64,000 bases of DNA from the NCBI RefSeq assembly GCF_900101615.1, contig NZ_FMZX01000005.1, forward strand, positions 1 to 64,000, in the 5' to 3' direction. Source of the DNA: Belnapia rosea (lineage in GTDB: Bacteria > Pseudomonadota > Alphaproteobacteria > Acetobacterales > Acetobacteraceae). The stretch's first letter is position 1. Every line of letters begins with the position of its first letter. The translations under genes were made by a program, and so were the position numbers. The notes beneath the pieces are model-generated. The model did no database searches and had not been told where the DNA came from. It was given only the letters and a program-made list of their open reading frames with translations. Below are positions 1 through 11,087 of the stretch, in pieces.

Positions 1-719
1 GCCATGACGCGCTTCGACTTCAGCGCCTCTGGCACGTCGCCCTTGACGATGCGAAGCGCGAGGCCCTCGACGATGGCGGTCTTGCCGACGCCGGGCTCGC
101 CGATCAGCACCGGGTTGTTCTTGGTGCGGCGGGCGAGGACCTGGATGGCGCGGCGGATCTCCTCGTCGCGGCCGATGACCGGGTCGAGCTTGCCCTCGCG
201 TGCGGCCTCGGTGATGTCGCGGGCGTATTTCTTCAGCGCGTCGAAGCTCTGCTCGGCGTTCTGGCTGTCGACCTTGCGACCCTTGCGGAGGTCGGTGACA
301 GCGGCCTCCAGGCGCTGGGCATCTGCGCCGGCGCCCTTCAGCACGCGGCCCGCCGGGGTGTCGGAGGCGGCGAGCGCCACCAGCAGCCGGTCCTGCGCGA
401 CATACTCGTCGCCGGCCTTCTGCGCCTGCTGCTGGGCGGCATCCAGCACGCGGACGATGTCGGGGGTGAACTGGGGCTGGCCGGCGCCGCCGCCGGTGAC
501 TTTTGGCTGGCGGCTGATCTCAAGGTCGATGGCCTGCTTGGCGCGGGCGGCATCGCCGCCGGCGGCGCGGATCAGGCCCGCGGCCGCACCCTGTTCGTCA
601 TCGAGCAGCGCCTTCAGCAGGTGCTCCGCCGTGACGCGCTGGTGGTACTCTCGGATGGCAATGGTCTGGGCGGCCTGGAGAAAGCCGCGGGACCGTTCGG
701 TGAATTTCTCAATGTCCAT
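1..719 (-). CDS. clpB: ClpB disaggregase, N-terminal part, cut by window edge
   Basis: ATP-dependent Hsp100 chaperone that works with DnaK to pull proteins out of aggregates in the cytoplasm. The start is the ATG at 719, and 239 residues are visible before the left edge. Residues 1-145 look like the double Clp-N repeat domain. NBD1 then begins, with the Walker A motif GEPGVGKT at 207-214. The reading begins [10 protein letters not shown], the usual ClpB opening. The remainder (middle coiled coil, NBD2) lies outside. ClpA also has a Clp-N domain, but the opening and the spacing to Walker A favour ClpB. Confidence 0.95.
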   Translation of the reverse strand, partial: MDIEKFTERSRGFLQAAQTIAIREYHQRVTAEHLLKALLDDEQGAAAGLIRAAGGDAARAKQAIDLEISRQPKVTGGGAGQPQFTPDIVRVLDAAQQQAQKAGDEYVAQDRLLVALAASDTPAGRVLKGAGADAQRLEAAVTDLRKGRKVDSQNAEQSFDALKKYARDITEAAREGKLDPVIGRDEEIRRAIQVLARRTKNNPVLIGEPGVGKTAIVEGLALRIVKGDVPEALKSKRVM

Positions 720-844
720 AGCGTTTGTCCCTCATCGAGGCGACGGAGGCCACCGCCCCTCAAGAGGCGACGACGGCATCCAGTTCGTCACAGGATGTGG
801 TAATTCGCCTTGCGCGAGGTCAAGGGGCGGGAGAATTTATTCCG

Positions 845-1615
845 ATGCGCGTCGAACATATCTACCGCTACCCGATCAAGGGCCTGACGGCCGAGGCCTT
901 GGAGGAGGTGACCCTCAAGCCCGGCGAATGCCTGCCGCATGACCGGCGCTTCGCCCTGGCCCAGGGCGATGCCCCCTTCGATCCGGCGGCGCCGAGCTGG
1001 ATGCAGAAGCGGCATTTCGGCTGCCTCATGGCGAATGCCAGGCTGGCCCTGCTGCACACGGCCTTCGACCCGCGAAGCGGGCAGCTGCTGATCCGCCCGC
1101 CGGAAGGGGAGCCGCTGGTGGGCGATACGCGGAGCGAGGCAGGCCGGGCGGAGATCGCCGCCTTCCTCACCCACTTCCTCGGCGAGGAGGCGCGGGGCGT
1201 GCCACGCTTCGTCGAGGCGCCGGGGCACAACTTCACCGATGTGGCGGCGAAATGCGTCTCGATCATCGGCCTCGCTTCCCTGCATGCGCTGGAGGAGGCG
1301 GCGGGGATGCGGCTCGATCCGCTGCGGTTCCGGGCGAATGTCTATGTCTCGGGCAGCCACCCTTGGGCGGAGTTCGACCTGGTCGGACAGGAGATCCAGC
1401 TCGGCGGGGCGCGGCTGCGGGTGTTCAAGCGGATCGTCCGCTGCCCGGCGACGGAGGTGAACCCGGAAACGGCGGAGCGGGATGCGAAGCCGCCCAAGGT
1501 GTTGCGGGAGGCGTTCGGCCATGCCGATCTCGGCGTCTATGCCGAGGTGATCGAGGGTGGGCGGCTGGCGGTGGGCGATGCGCTGGAGCCGCTGCAGGGG
1601 GACATGCTGCACTGA
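845..1615 (+). CDS. MOSC domain protein (YcbX-like)
   Basis: A 256-residue protein with an N-terminal MOSC beta-barrel segment ([14 protein letters not shown]) and a C-terminal MOSC domain. The likely sulfur or molybdenum-cofactor-binding cysteine is C200 in the RCPATEVNP motif. MOSC proteins of this kind reduce N-hydroxylated compounds or carry sulfur; the substrate here is unknown. An in-frame start exists at 725, but the ATG at 845 is preferred because it opens directly on the family motif and follows a GGGAG about 12 bases upstream. The gene is divergent from clpB. Confidence 0.85.
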   Translation: MRVEHIYRYPIKGLTAEALEEVTLKPGECLPHDRRFALAQGDAPFDPAAPSWMQKRHFGCLMANARLALLHTAFDPRSGQLLIRPPEGEPLVGDTRSEAGRAEIAAFLTHFLGEEARGVPRFVEAPGHNFTDVAAKCVSIIGLASLHALEEAAGMRLDPLRFRANVYVSGSHPWAEFDLVGQEIQLGGARLRVFKRIVRCPATEVNPETAERDAKPPKVLREAFGHADLGVYAEVIEGGRLAVGDALEPLQGDMLH

Positions 1616-1812
1616 CCGCGGCTCAAACCGCTTCAAACGGCATCAACCAGTGGCGGTCAGGGCATTGAATTCGTTCCCGTTTGGCCGGAAATTTCAAGCT
1701 TTTAGGGTTTGAGGCGCCTCCCTGGCCAGCCGCCGGACAAGGCGGTGCTGGAGGCAAATAATCCTAATCCTGTCCGCCGCCCGAAGGCAAGCGGACATGG
1801 ACGGATAGGGAG

Positions 1813-1836
1813 CCGGGGAGACCACCGCCTCCCCGG
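1813..1836 (-). terminator. Hairpin downstream of thiC, possible terminator
   Basis: Perfect 8-bp inverted repeat (CCGGGGAG / CTCCCCGG, 8-base loop) starting 13 bases after the thiC stop. No T tract follows on the minus strand. A second inverted repeat (TGTCCGC at 1771-1777 with GCGGACA at 1791-1797) lies further downstream and is followed on the minus strand by a more T-rich stretch. Either could end the thiC transcript. The 1616-1849 gap otherwise shows no gene. Confidence 0.4.
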
Positions 1837-1849
1837 CCTGTCTCCCGGC

Positions 1850-3679
<1,830 letters not shown>

Positions 3680-3749
3680 TCAGTGGAGATCCGGGTGGTG
3701 TGACGCGTGGGGCCGGGCCTGCCCCCGACATGGCTGGGGCGAAGCCCGC

Positions 3750-3847
3750 TCGTTCCGTTCCCTACGCCGGCATGACCCGGATCAGGTTCGAAGGGTCATG
3801 GCGGGCCCGCCATATCTCAGCCCCAGCCTGGGGCCCCCCTTGGAACA
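3750..3847 (-). ncRNA. TPP riboswitch (THI element) controlling thiC
   Basis: On the minus strand the conserved cores are visible in order: the CTGAGA box (around 3820-3814), the ACCTGATC element (around 3787-3780), and the GCGTAGGGA 3' core (around 3767-3759). P1 is closed by GTTCC with GGAAC, P2 by AAGGG with CCCTT, and P3 by CCCCAG with CTGGGG. A GC-rich hairpin is inserted between CTGAGA and the P2 3' strand. The element ends about 80 bases before the thiC start, so control could act on transcription or on access to the ribosome site. Confidence 0.95.
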
Positions 3848-3901
3848 AGGGGGAGCCTGCGTCCGGTGGAGGGGACTGTCAATGCAGGGGATGCAAGCGG
3901 C

Positions 3902-4402
3902 TCAGGCCGGCTCGCGCGGCTGCTCGTCCTGGTCCTGGCTGGCCTCGGCCGGCTGGCCATTCGCGTAGGGCTGGCCATTGCCATTGCCCTGGCCGTTGAA
4001 CTCGGACTGCTGGTCGCCCTGGTTCTCGCCGCCCTCGCCGCCCTGGTCCGGGCCATTCTGGTAGCGGCGGGGTGGCTGCTGGCCGCCCTGCTGCTGCTGG
4101 ACCTGGTTCATGGCGTTGAGGATGCGGAAATAATGCTCCGCATGCTGGAAATAGCTCTCGGCCATCACCCGGTCGCCCGAGCCGGTCGCGTCGCGGCCGA
4201 GCTGGAGGTATTTCTCGAAAAGCTGCTGCGCGGTGCCGCGCAGGCGCATGTCCGGCCCGTTGGAGTCGAAGACATGGTTGCGGCTCATCGGCTGATGGGA
4301 CGCGGGGCGGTACTGCCCGCCGCCGCCGCCACCACCGCCGCCACCGCCTCCGCCGCCCCCACCATGCCGGTGGCTGCGGCCGCGAATCCGTTTCATGTTC
4401 AT
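3902..4402 (-). CDS. DUF4167 domain protein with polyglycine tract
   Basis: Protein of 166 residues, starting MNMKRIRGRSHRHG and running straight into 16 consecutive glycines. A conserved DUF4167 block follows (NHVFDSNGPDMRLRG and an aromatic helix around YFQHAEHYFRI), then a Gln/Asn/Gly-rich low-complexity tail. The opening and block are typical of the alphaproteobacterial family found after prmC. The basic N terminus suggests RNA or ribosome contact, but the function is unknown. The start could be 4402 or 4396 (two ATGs). The frame is open further upstream, but that part looks non-coding. Confidence 0.85.
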   Translation of the reverse strand: MNMKRIRGRSHRHGGGGGGGGGGGGGGGGQYRPASHQPMSRNHVFDSNGPDMRLRGTAQQLFEKYLQLGRDATGSGDRVMAESYFQHAEHYFRILNAMNQVQQQQGGQQPPRRYQNGPDQGGEGGENQGDQQSEFNGQGNGNGQPYANGQPAEASQDQDEQPREPA

Positions 4403-4647
4403 CGGTATTGCGTCTGCCGTCTCGCAGCTGGGCCGCCCCGTCCTTGCCCGGCGCTCGGGCTGGATCGGCTGTGGCGGTCGATGTGGTTCAAAGCGCCGCG
4501 GACGCCATGCTGAGCACGACCACCCCACGGATTGGGGCCTACGCAGCCTGGGTCATGCCCGTCTGCTCACGAAGGCCTATCGCAAGCTAGTCGCTGTGGC
4601 CGCCGGCGCCAAACGGTTTTTTTGCAAAGCAGCGCGAGGGGAAGGCC

Positions 4648-5511
4648 TCAGCCGATGACCAGGGCGCGGTCCACGCCGCCGAGATCGGCCCGGCAGGCGA
4701 GCGGGGCGAGGCCGGCGGCGCGGGCCAGGGCCTCGACGGCCGGGCGCTGGCCCTGGCCGAGCTCCAGCACGGCGCGGCCGCCGGGGGCGAGGAGGCCGGG
4801 CAGGATCCTGGCCAGGTGGCGATAGGCGGCGAGGCCATCGGCGCCGCCATCGAGGGCCGAGGCGGGCTCATGCCGGGCGACGTCGGGCATGAGGCCGGCG
4901 ATGGCACCGGTCTCGATATAGGGCGGGTTGGAGAGGATGAGGTCGAAGCGGCCGGCGATGGGCGCGGCCCAGTCGGCGGCGAGGAAGCGGGCACGGCCGG
5001 CGAGGCCGAGGCGGCGGGCATTCTCCTGCGCCAGGGCGGCGGCCTCGGGGATGCGGTCGATGCCGAGGCCGGTCGCCTGCGGATACTCCGTGAGGGCCGC
5101 CAGCAGCAGGCAGCCGGTGCCGGTGCCGAGATCGAGCAGGCGGAGCGGGGCCGCATGGTCGGGGCGGGCCTCCAGCGCGGCCTCGATCAGGCTCTCGGAA
5201 TCGGCGCGGGGGATGAGGGTCGCCGGGGAGACGCGGAAGGGGAGCGACCAGAATTCCGCCTCGCCGAGGAGATGGGCGATGGGGGCATGGCCGAGGCGGC
5301 GGCGGAGGAGGCCGGCGAAGCGGGTGGCGGCCTCGGGCGGGACGGGCGCGCGGGGGTCGCGCAGCAGATCCTCCTGGCGGCAGGCGAGGCTATGGGCCAG
5401 CAGCAGCCGCGCCTCCTGCCGGGGCGCCTCGATGGCGGCGGCGCGCAGGGCCTGGCCGGCGCGGCAGAGGAAGAAGCCGACGGTGCCAGCGGGGTCGGGG
5501 CAGGCGCTCAC
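4648..5511 (-). CDS. prmC: Release factor glutamine methyltransferase PrmC
   Basis: SAM-dependent methyltransferase that methylates the glutamine of the GGQ motif in release factors RF1 and RF2. It has 287 residues with a helical N-terminal domain, the SAM motif DLGTGTGC at 127-134 and the catalytic NPPY at 195-198. It starts with GTG at 5511 and overlaps the prfA stop by four bases (GTGA), so it is translationally coupled to its own substrate's gene. The 245-base gap downstream before the DUF4167 gene shows no gene; its T7 run lies on the wrong strand for a prmC terminator. Confidence 0.96.
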   Translation of the reverse strand: MSACPDPAGTVGFFLCRAGQALRAAAIEAPRQEARLLLAHSLACRQEDLLRDPRAPVPPEAATRFAGLLRRRLGHAPIAHLLGEAEFWSLPFRVSPATLIPRADSESLIEAALEARPDHAAPLRLLDLGTGTGCLLLAALTEYPQATGLGIDRIPEAAALAQENARRLGLAGRARFLAADWAAPIAGRFDLILSNPPYIETGAIAGLMPDVARHEPASALDGGADGLAAYRHLARILPGLLAPGGRAVLELGQGQRPAVEALARAAGLAPLACRADLGGVDRALVIG

Positions 5512-6563
5512 TCCCCTTCGGCCGCGAGCCGGGCCGCCTCGTCCTCCTGGGTCAGGGCGTCGATGATCTCGTCGAAATCGCCGAGCATGACCTTGTCGAT
5601 CTTGTGCAGGGTGAGGCCGATGCGGTGGTCGGTCACCCGGCCTTGCGGGAAATTATAGGTGCGGATGCGTTCGCTGCGGTCCCCGGTGCCGACCTGGGAC
5701 TTGCGGTCGGCGGCGCGGCCCTCGGAGAGGCGGGCGCGCTGGGCCTCGTAAATGCGGGCGCGCAGCACCTTCATCGCCTTGGCGCGGTTCTTGTGCTGGC
5801 TGCGCTCCTCCTGCATCGCCACCACCGTGCCCGTCGGGATGTGGGTGATGCGGACGGCGCTGTCGGTCTTGTTGACGTGCTGGCCGCCAGCGCCGCTCGC
5901 CCGGTAGGTGTCGATGCGGAGGTCGCTGTCGTTGATCTGGACGTCCACCTCCTCCGCCTCCGGCATGATGGCGACCGTCACCGTGGAGGTGTGGATGCGG
6001 CCCTGCGTCTCGGTGGCGGGGACGCGCTGGACGCGGTGGACGCCGCTTTCATACTTGAAGCGGGCGAAGACGCCGGTGCCGGCGATCTCGGCCACGGCGC
6101 CCTTCACCCCGCCCAGCTCGCCCTCGTCGTATTCCAGCACCTCGAAGCGCCAGCGGCGGCCCTCGGCGTAGCGCTGGTAGGCGCGGAACAGCTCGGCGGC
6201 GAAGAGGGCGGCCTCGTCGCCGCCGGCGGCGGGGCGGATCTCGAGGATGGCGCTGCGCTCGTCGGCGCTGTCCTTCGGCAGGAGCATGAGGCGGACCTCG
6301 CGCTCCAGCCGGGGCACGGCCTCCTTCTGGGCGAGGTACTCATCCTCGGCCAGCTCGCGCAGCTCCGGGTCGCCGAGCATGGCCTCGGCCTCGTCGCGGG
6401 CGCGAATGGCGGCGCGGAGGGCCTCGACCCGCTCGACCAGCGGCTCCAGCTCCGACAGTTCCTTGGAGAGGGCACCGAACTGGCTGCCATCGGCGGTGGC
6501 GAGGAGGTGGCGGACCTCCTCGGCGCGGGTCAGGACGCGATCGAGTTTATCCGAGATGCTCAT
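5508..6563 (-). CDS. prfA: Peptide chain release factor 1
   Basis: Recognises UAA and UAG stop codons and triggers peptide release. The 351-residue protein carries the PAT tripeptide at 182-184, which distinguishes RF1 from RF2 (SPF), and the GGQ motif at 226-228. It is the middle gene of hisS-prfA-prmC, overlapping hisS by ATGA at its start and prmC by GTGA at its end. Confidence 0.98.
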   Translation of the reverse strand: MSISDKLDRVLTRAEEVRHLLATADGSQFGALSKELSELEPLVERVEALRAAIRARDEAEAMLGDPELRELAEDEYLAQKEAVPRLEREVRLMLLPKDSADERSAILEIRPAAGGDEAALFAAELFRAYQRYAEGRRWRFEVLEYDEGELGGVKGAVAEIAGTGVFARFKYESGVHRVQRVPATETQGRIHTSTVTVAIMPEAEEVDVQINDSDLRIDTYRASGAGGQHVNKTDSAVRITHIPTGTVVAMQEERSQHKNRAKAMKVLRARIYEAQRARLSEGRAADRKSQVGTGDRSERIRTYNFPQGRVTDHRIGLTLHKIDKVMLGDFDEIIDALTQEDEAARLAAEGE

Positions 6564-7807
6564 GCGAGGCGGCCGGGGATCTCCGCCAGCGGGACGGTCT
6601 GCTGGGTGCCGGCATCGAGGTCGCGGAGCTGGGCGGCGCCCTGCGCCAGCTCCTCCTCCCCGAGGATGACGGCGGCGCGGGCGCCGAGGCGGTTGGCGCG
6701 CTCCATCCGGCGCTTCAGGTTGCCCTTATAGGCGATCTCGGCGGTGACGCCGGCGCGGCGGAGCGATTGCAGCAGGGCCAGCGCCGGGGCCTCGGCGGCC
6801 TCGCCCACGGGGATGACGGCGACCTGGCGCGGGGCGGCGGGGGTAAGGCCACTGGCCTCGACCAGCAGGGCCAGGCGCTCGACGCCGGCGGCCCAGCCGA
6901 CCGAGGGGGTGGGCGGCCCGCCCATCTCCTCGACCAGCCCGTTGTAGCGGCCGCCGCCCATCACCGTGCCCTGGGCGCCGAGCCGGTCGGTGACGAATTC
7001 GAAGGCGGTGTGGCTGTAGTAGTCGAGGCCGCGCACGATCCGCGCATTGATGCGGAAGGGCACGCCGAAGCTGGCCAGGTGGCGCTGGACGCCGGCGAAG
7101 AAGCCGGCGGCCTCGGGCGTCAGGTGATCGAAGATGGTCGGCGCGTCGGCGATGATGGCGCGGTCGCCGGCATCCTTGCTGTCGAGGATGCGCAGGGGGT
7201 TCCGCTCCAGCCGCATGCGGCTGTCGGCCGAGAGCCGGTCCTGGTGCGCGGTGAAGTAGCCGACCAGGGCGGCGCGGTAGGCGTCGCGGCTGGCGGCATC
7301 GCCGAGCGTGTTGATCTCGAGGACGGTGCCCTCGGTGATGCCGAGCTCCTGCTGGATGTGCCAGCCGCAGGCGATCACCTCCGCATCGGCCAGCGGCTCG
7401 GCGGCGCCCAGCACCTCGATGCCGATCTGGTGGAATTGCCGGTAGCGGCCCCGCTGGGGGCGCTCGTAGCGGAACATCGGGCCGGCATAGAAAACCTTGC
7501 GCGGCAGGTTCGCCTGGGTCAGCCCGTTCGAGACCAGGGCGCGGCAGACGCCGGCGGTGTTCTCCGGCCGCAGGGTGACGCTCTCCCCGCCACGGTCCTC
7601 GAAGCTGTACATCTCCTTCGAGACCACATCCGAGGTGTCGCCGAGGCCGCGGGCGAAGACGCGGGTGTCCTCGAAGATGGGCGTCGCCCATTCCTCGAAG
7701 CCGTAGAGCGTGGCGATCCGGCGCGCGACCTCGATGACGCGGTGGTGGCGCCTGAATTCCTCGCCGATCAGGTCATGGGTGCCGCGGGCGGGTTGCAGGG
7801 GGGTCAT
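6560..7807 (-). CDS. hisS: Histidyl-tRNA synthetase
   Basis: Class II synthetase that charges tRNA-His. It has 415 residues from the ATG at 7807 ([13 protein letters not shown]). Motif 2 ([14 protein letters not shown] region) is at about 112-127, and the histidine-specific [13 protein letters not shown] signature follows later. The C-terminal anticodon domain ends with LAEIPGRLA. The frame stays open upstream, but the family start is MTPLQPARG. The gene is first in the chain with prfA and prmC and is divergent from the DUF4142 gene. Confidence 0.97.
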   Translation of the reverse strand: MTPLQPARGTHDLIGEEFRRHHRVIEVARRIATLYGFEEWATPIFEDTRVFARGLGDTSDVVSKEMYSFEDRGGESVTLRPENTAGVCRALVSNGLTQANLPRKVFYAGPMFRYERPQRGRYRQFHQIGIEVLGAAEPLADAEVIACGWHIQQELGITEGTVLEINTLGDAASRDAYRAALVGYFTAHQDRLSADSRMRLERNPLRILDSKDAGDRAIIADAPTIFDHLTPEAAGFFAGVQRHLASFGVPFRINARIVRGLDYYSHTAFEFVTDRLGAQGTVMGGGRYNGLVEEMGGPPTPSVGWAAGVERLALLVEASGLTPAAPRQVAVIPVGEAAEAPALALLQSLRRAGVTAEIAYKGNLKRRMERANRLGARAAVILGEEELAQGAAQLRDLDAGTQQTVPLAEIPGRLA

Positions 7808-7922
7808 GGGGATGCCGGATAGCCCTCCGCCCCGCGCAGGGCAAGCGACGCGACGGAACGGTGCCGGTTCTCGGGCGCTGTTACATCGGCCCCCTGGGCG
7901 ATTCACGGCAAGGAGAGACAGG

Positions 7923-8504
7923 ATGAAACGCTTGATCTGGTCGGCGGCGCTGATGCCCGCCCTGCTCCTCGGCTGCGCGCAGACACAGCAGGCGGCGGAT
8001 ACCACCGTGGCGGCGGCGAAGGCGCAGGTGAACCCGACCCTCTCCACCACCGATGCCGGCTTCATGACGACCGCGACGCGGGGTGGCCTGGCCGAGGTGC
8101 AGATGGGCCAGCTGGCGCAACGGAACGGACGCTCGCCAGCGGTGAAGCGGTTCGGCGAGCGGATGGTGGCGGACCATTCGAAGACCAACCAGGAGATGCT
8201 GGCCCTTGCCCAGCAGAAGCAGATCACCCCGCCGGACAGCATGGGGGCGCAGCACCAGGCGATCTATGACCGGCTGGCAGGGCTGCGCGGCCGCGAATTC
8301 GACCGGGCCTATATCCAGGCGATGGTCGAGGATCACCGCGAGGATGTGCAGGCCTTCCAGACCGAGGCGCAGGACGGGACGGACCCGGATGTAAGGGCCT
8401 TCGCCCAGCGTCACCTGCCGGTGCTGCAGGAGCATCTGCGGATGGCGGAGCAGATGGAGGGGCGCGGGCCGGCAACCCGCGGGCACGCCCGGCACCACCA
8501 GTAG
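7923..8504 (+). CDS. DUF4142 lipoprotein
   Basis: Predicted lipoprotein of 193 residues with a signal peptide ending in the lipobox LLLGC (C18). The mature part is a helical DUF4142 domain rich in Met, Gln and His ([19 protein letters not shown]). Such proteins are periplasmic, ferritin-like helical bundles of unknown function, often stress-induced. The start ATG at 7923 follows an AGGAGAGACAGG site. A perfect hairpin follows the stop. Confidence 0.85.
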   Translation: MKRLIWSAALMPALLLGCAQTQQAADTTVAAAKAQVNPTLSTTDAGFMTTATRGGLAEVQMGQLAQRNGRSPAVKRFGERMVADHSKTNQEMLALAQQKQITPPDSMGAQHQAIYDRLAGLRGREFDRAYIQAMVEDHREDVQAFQTEAQDGTDPDVRAFAQRHLPVLQEHLRMAEQMEGRGPATRGHARHHQ

Positions 8505-8513
8505 GGCACGATA

Positions 8514-8536
8514 CGGGAGGGGTCTTGCCCCTCCCG
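8514..8536. terminator. Perfect hairpin between convergent genes
   Basis: CGGGAGGGG and CCCCTCCCG form a perfect 9-bp stem around the loop TCTTG, 10 bases after the DUF4142 stop and 9 bases from the stop of the small minus-strand reading frame. There is no T tract, but position and strength suggest a bidirectional terminator. Confidence 0.65.
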
Positions 8537-8544
8537 AACTCCCG

Positions 8545-8703
8545 CTAGCGTGGCAGGTGATCCGCCACGGTCAGCGCCAGGAACAGCACCAGCTCCGCCA
8601 GCAGCATCCAGCCGAGGCGGCGAAGCTGGCGGGCCGGGTGGTCCGGCGGCTTCCCCTGGCCGAGCCGGCCGAGCAGCAGGGCGGAGAAGCCAAGGCCGTT
8701 CAC
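8545..8703 (-). CDS. Possible small membrane protein (52 residues)
   Basis: A GTG-initiated frame begins two bases after the ispG stop and ends at a TAG just before the intergenic hairpin. It encodes 52 residues: an N-terminal part with a Gly/Leu-rich helix, a basic linker (HPARQLRRLGW) and one clear membrane segment (WMLLAELVLFLALTVA). The linkage to ispG and the neat fit between stop and hairpin favour a real gene. There is no strong ribosome site, and I do not recognise the family. It may be translated by coupling to ispG. Confidence 0.45.
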   Translation of the reverse strand: MNGLGFSALLLGRLGQGKPPDHPARQLRRLGWMLLAELVLFLALTVADHLPR

Positions 8704-8705
8704 CC

Positions 8706-9836
8706 CTATTCGGCCGCCAGCGCCGCCTTCTCGGCCGCCTCGGCGGCCTTGATCATCTCGACCCGGCGCTCCACCAGCTCGACCAGGTGGTCGACCATAG
8801 TGGCCTCGTCGATGGTGTGGTCGGTCTTGCCGGAGGCGTAGATCATGTGCCGCCCGGCGCCGCCGCCGGTCAGGCCGATATCGGTCATCAGCGCCTCGCC
8901 GGGCCCGTTCACCACGCAGCCGATGATGGAGAGCGTCACCGGCGTCTCGATATGGGCCAGCCGCTCCTCCAGCGTCTCCACCGTCTTGATCACGTTGAAG
9001 CCCTGCCGGGCGCAGGAGGGGCAGGAGATGATCTTCACGCCGCGATGGCGGATGCCGAGCGACTTCAGGATCTCCCAGCCGACATGCACCTCCTCCTCCG
9101 GCTCCGCCGAGAGGGAGACGCGGATCGTGTCGCCGATGCCGGCCCAGAGCAGGCTGCCGAGGCCGATGGCCGACTTCACCGTGCCGGTGCGCTTGCCGCC
9201 TGCCTCGGTGATGCCGATGTGCAGCGGATGGTCGCAGACCTCGGCCAGCTGCTGGTAGGCGGCGGCGGCAAGGAAGACGTCCGACGCCTTCACGCTGATC
9301 TTGAACTCGTGGAAGTCGTTGTCCTGCAGGTGGGCGGCATGCCAGAGCGCGCTCTCGACCAGGGCTTCCGGGTTGGGCTCCCCATATTTCTCCAGCAGGT
9401 GCTTCTCGAGCGACCCGGCATTGACGCCGATGCGGATGGAGCAGCCGTGGTCGCGGGCGGCCTTCACCACCTCCTTCACCCGGTCGGCGCTGCCGATATT
9501 GCCGGGGTTGATGCGGAGGCAGGCGGCGCCCGCCTGCGCCGCCTCGATGGCGCGGCGGTAGTGGAAGTGGATGTCGGCGACGATCGGGACATTCACCTCC
9601 CGCACGATCTCATGCAGGGCGGCGGTGCTCTCCGGCGTCGGGCAGGAGACGCGGACGATGTCGACGCCCGCCACCTCAGCGCGGCGGATCTGGGCGATGG
9701 TCGCCGCGGCATCCTCGGTCGGGGTGTTGGTCATGGTCTGGACGGTGATCGGGGCGTCGCCGCCGACCGGCACCTTGCCCACCATGATCTGGCGCGACTT
9801 GCGCCGGGTGATCATCTGGTACGGGCGATAGCTCAT
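8706..9836 (-). CDS. ispG: 4-hydroxy-3-methylbut-2-enyl diphosphate synthase IspG
   Basis: 4Fe-4S enzyme of the MEP pathway, converting MEcPP to HMBPP for isoprenoid (including hopanoid) synthesis. It has 376 residues from the ATG at 9836. Cluster cysteines C272, C275 and C307 and the glutamate E314 match the family. A longer open frame extends far upstream on this strand but is the shadow of the rodZ-like gene. Two inverted repeats occupy the 191-base gap before the next gene upstream. Confidence 0.97.
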   Translation of the reverse strand: MSYRPYQMITRRKSRQIMVGKVPVGGDAPITVQTMTNTPTEDAAATIAQIRRAEVAGVDIVRVSCPTPESTAALHEIVREVNVPIVADIHFHYRRAIEAAQAGAACLRINPGNIGSADRVKEVVKAARDHGCSIRIGVNAGSLEKHLLEKYGEPNPEALVESALWHAAHLQDNDFHEFKISVKASDVFLAAAAYQQLAEVCDHPLHIGITEAGGKRTGTVKSAIGLGSLLWAGIGDTIRVSLSAEPEEEVHVGWEILKSLGIRHRGVKIISCPSCARQGFNVIKTVETLEERLAHIETPVTLSIIGCVVNGPGEALMTDIGLTGGGAGRHMIYASGKTDHTIDEATMVDHLVELVERRVEMIKAAEAAEKAALAAE

Positions 9837-9873
9837 GCGGTGAAATCCCGATTGGGTTCTGGTGTCCTGATCC

Positions 9874-9892
9874 CGAAATCCTGCGGATTTCG
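9874..9892. repeat. 8-bp hairpin upstream of ispG
   Basis: CGAAATCC and GGATTTCG form a perfect 8-bp stem with a 3-base loop, 38 bases upstream of the ispG start. It could be an operator, a 5' UTR hairpin of the ispG mRNA or part of a terminator for the upstream gene. Confidence 0.6.
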
Positions 9893-9932
9893 CTTTCCGG
9901 CCACCAGCCTTTGTTTTCACTGGCCTGCTTAT

Positions 9933-9967
9933 CCGCGAGGCTCGTGAGTTACTCACGAGCCTCGCGG
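9933..9967. repeat. 35-nt near-perfect palindrome
   Basis: Two 17-base arms (9933-9949 and 9951-9967) are exact reverse complements separated by a single T. The unit lies 60 bases beyond the stop of the rodZ-like gene and about 100 bases before ispG. No T tract follows on either strand, so a classic terminator is not supported. It could be a strong terminator-like hairpin, a dimeric protein site or a repeated genomic element. Confidence 0.75.
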
Positions 9968-10027
9968 GCAGGACACTGGCGGCCAATATGGCAGCCCGGG
10001 CGCCGATGCCCAAGCCGCGGGCCGGCG

Positions 10028-10957
10028 TTATTGGGCCGGGCGCGGCGCCGGGGCGGCGGGCGGCCCGGAGGGGGCGGCGAGAGGCTGGCCGGATTTCAGC
10101 CGGTCCGGCTCCAGCAGCAGGTCGCGGCGGACGGCCTGGGCGCCGCCGAGGGCGGGCACGGGCTGGCCATCCACCAGGATATCGAGGCCGCCGGCATTGC
10201 CGGTGCTGAAGAGCAGCCCCTCCCGCGGCGGCACGGTATAGCTCTCGCCCGGGCGGAGGACACGGTTGACGATCACCGTGCCCGAGGCCCGGTCGCGGAG
10301 CTGGACCCAGGATTCGGCCCTGGCGCGCAGCACCACGCGGCCTTCCGGCGCGGCGGCGGCCGGGACGGGGGCGGCGGGCGCCGCGGGTGGCGCCGGGGCG
10401 GCCTGGGGCGGGGCCGGCGGGGGTGTCGGCGGGACGATTGCGGCCTGGGCGTTCACCGGCGAGGAGGGCGGGGGCGGTGGGGCGGCCTCGCGGGCCGCCT
10501 GCTCGATCCGGGCCGGGACGGGCGGCACGGTATCCACCACCCGGTTGCCGCTGCCGGACCATTGGTACCAGCCGATATAGGCGCCGAGCGCCAGCATCGC
10601 GCCGACCAGGATCACCGCCCCGGCGGGCAGGCCGCGTTCCGGCACCGGCTCGGGGAAGACGAGATCGGTCTTGCGCTGCACGACCGGGCCGCTCGCCTCG
10701 CGGAAGCGGCGCACGATCTCGTCCTCGTCGAGGCCGAGGGCGCGGGCATAGCTGCGGACGAAGCCGAGAGCATAGGCCGGGGCCGGCAGGTCGCGCACCC
10801 TGCCCTCCTCCAGCGCCACCAGATGGGGGCGCCGGATACGGAGGGAGGCGGCGACGTCCTCGATGGAAAGGCCGAGGGTGGTGCGTGCCTCGCGCAACTC
10901 CTCGCCCAGCCGGGCGGCCTCGCCTGCGGAGGGTTCGGGTCGGGTGGGGCGCTTCAT
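10028..10957 (-). CDS. RodZ-like HTH membrane protein (DUF4115)
   Basis: A 309-residue protein with an N-terminal Cro/CI-type HTH_25 domain (about 17-75, with [20 protein letters not shown]), a basic juxtamembrane stretch, one membrane segment (about 113-131), a Pro/Ala-rich linker (about 155-215) and a C-terminal DUF4115 beta domain ([11 protein letters not shown]). This matches RodZ, which links MreB filaments to the cell-wall machinery. The ATG at 10957 is preferred to one at 11032. In many alphaproteobacteria this gene sits before ispG, as here. Confidence 0.88.
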   Translation of the reverse strand: MKRPTRPEPSAGEAARLGEELREARTTLGLSIEDVAASLRIRRPHLVALEEGRVRDLPAPAYALGFVRSYARALGLDEDEIVRRFREASGPVVQRKTDLVFPEPVPERGLPAGAVILVGAMLALGAYIGWYQWSGSGNRVVDTVPPVPARIEQAAREAAPPPPPSSPVNAQAAIVPPTPPPAPPQAAPAPPAAPAAPVPAAAAPEGRVVLRARAESWVQLRDRASGTVIVNRVLRPGESYTVPPREGLLFSTGNAGGLDILVDGQPVPALGGAQAVRRDLLLEPDRLKSGQPLAAPSGPPAAPAPRPAQ

Positions 10958-11047
10958 GTCGTCGAACACGTTTCCGGCATGTAGACCCTTGCCGCCGGGG
11001 CGGCAAACCGAATCGCACCGCCGGGCGGGCATGTCATCGGCTTGTCA

Positions 11048-11064
11048 CCCCGCGCGATGCGGGG
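11048..11064 (-). terminator. Hairpin after the lysC-NMO operon
   Basis: CCCCGC and GCGGGG form a perfect 6-bp stem with loop GCGAT, 24 bases beyond the stop of the flavoprotein gene. There is no T tract. Position suggests transcript end. Confidence 0.4.
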
Positions 11065-11087
11065 ATGTCACGCCGGGCGGGGGCCTG

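Noticed and set aside
4610-4623. T7 run next to a short dyad as a terminator for prmC
   Set aside because: The T run is on the plus strand, so on the prmC transcript it is A7. The stem is only three base pairs.
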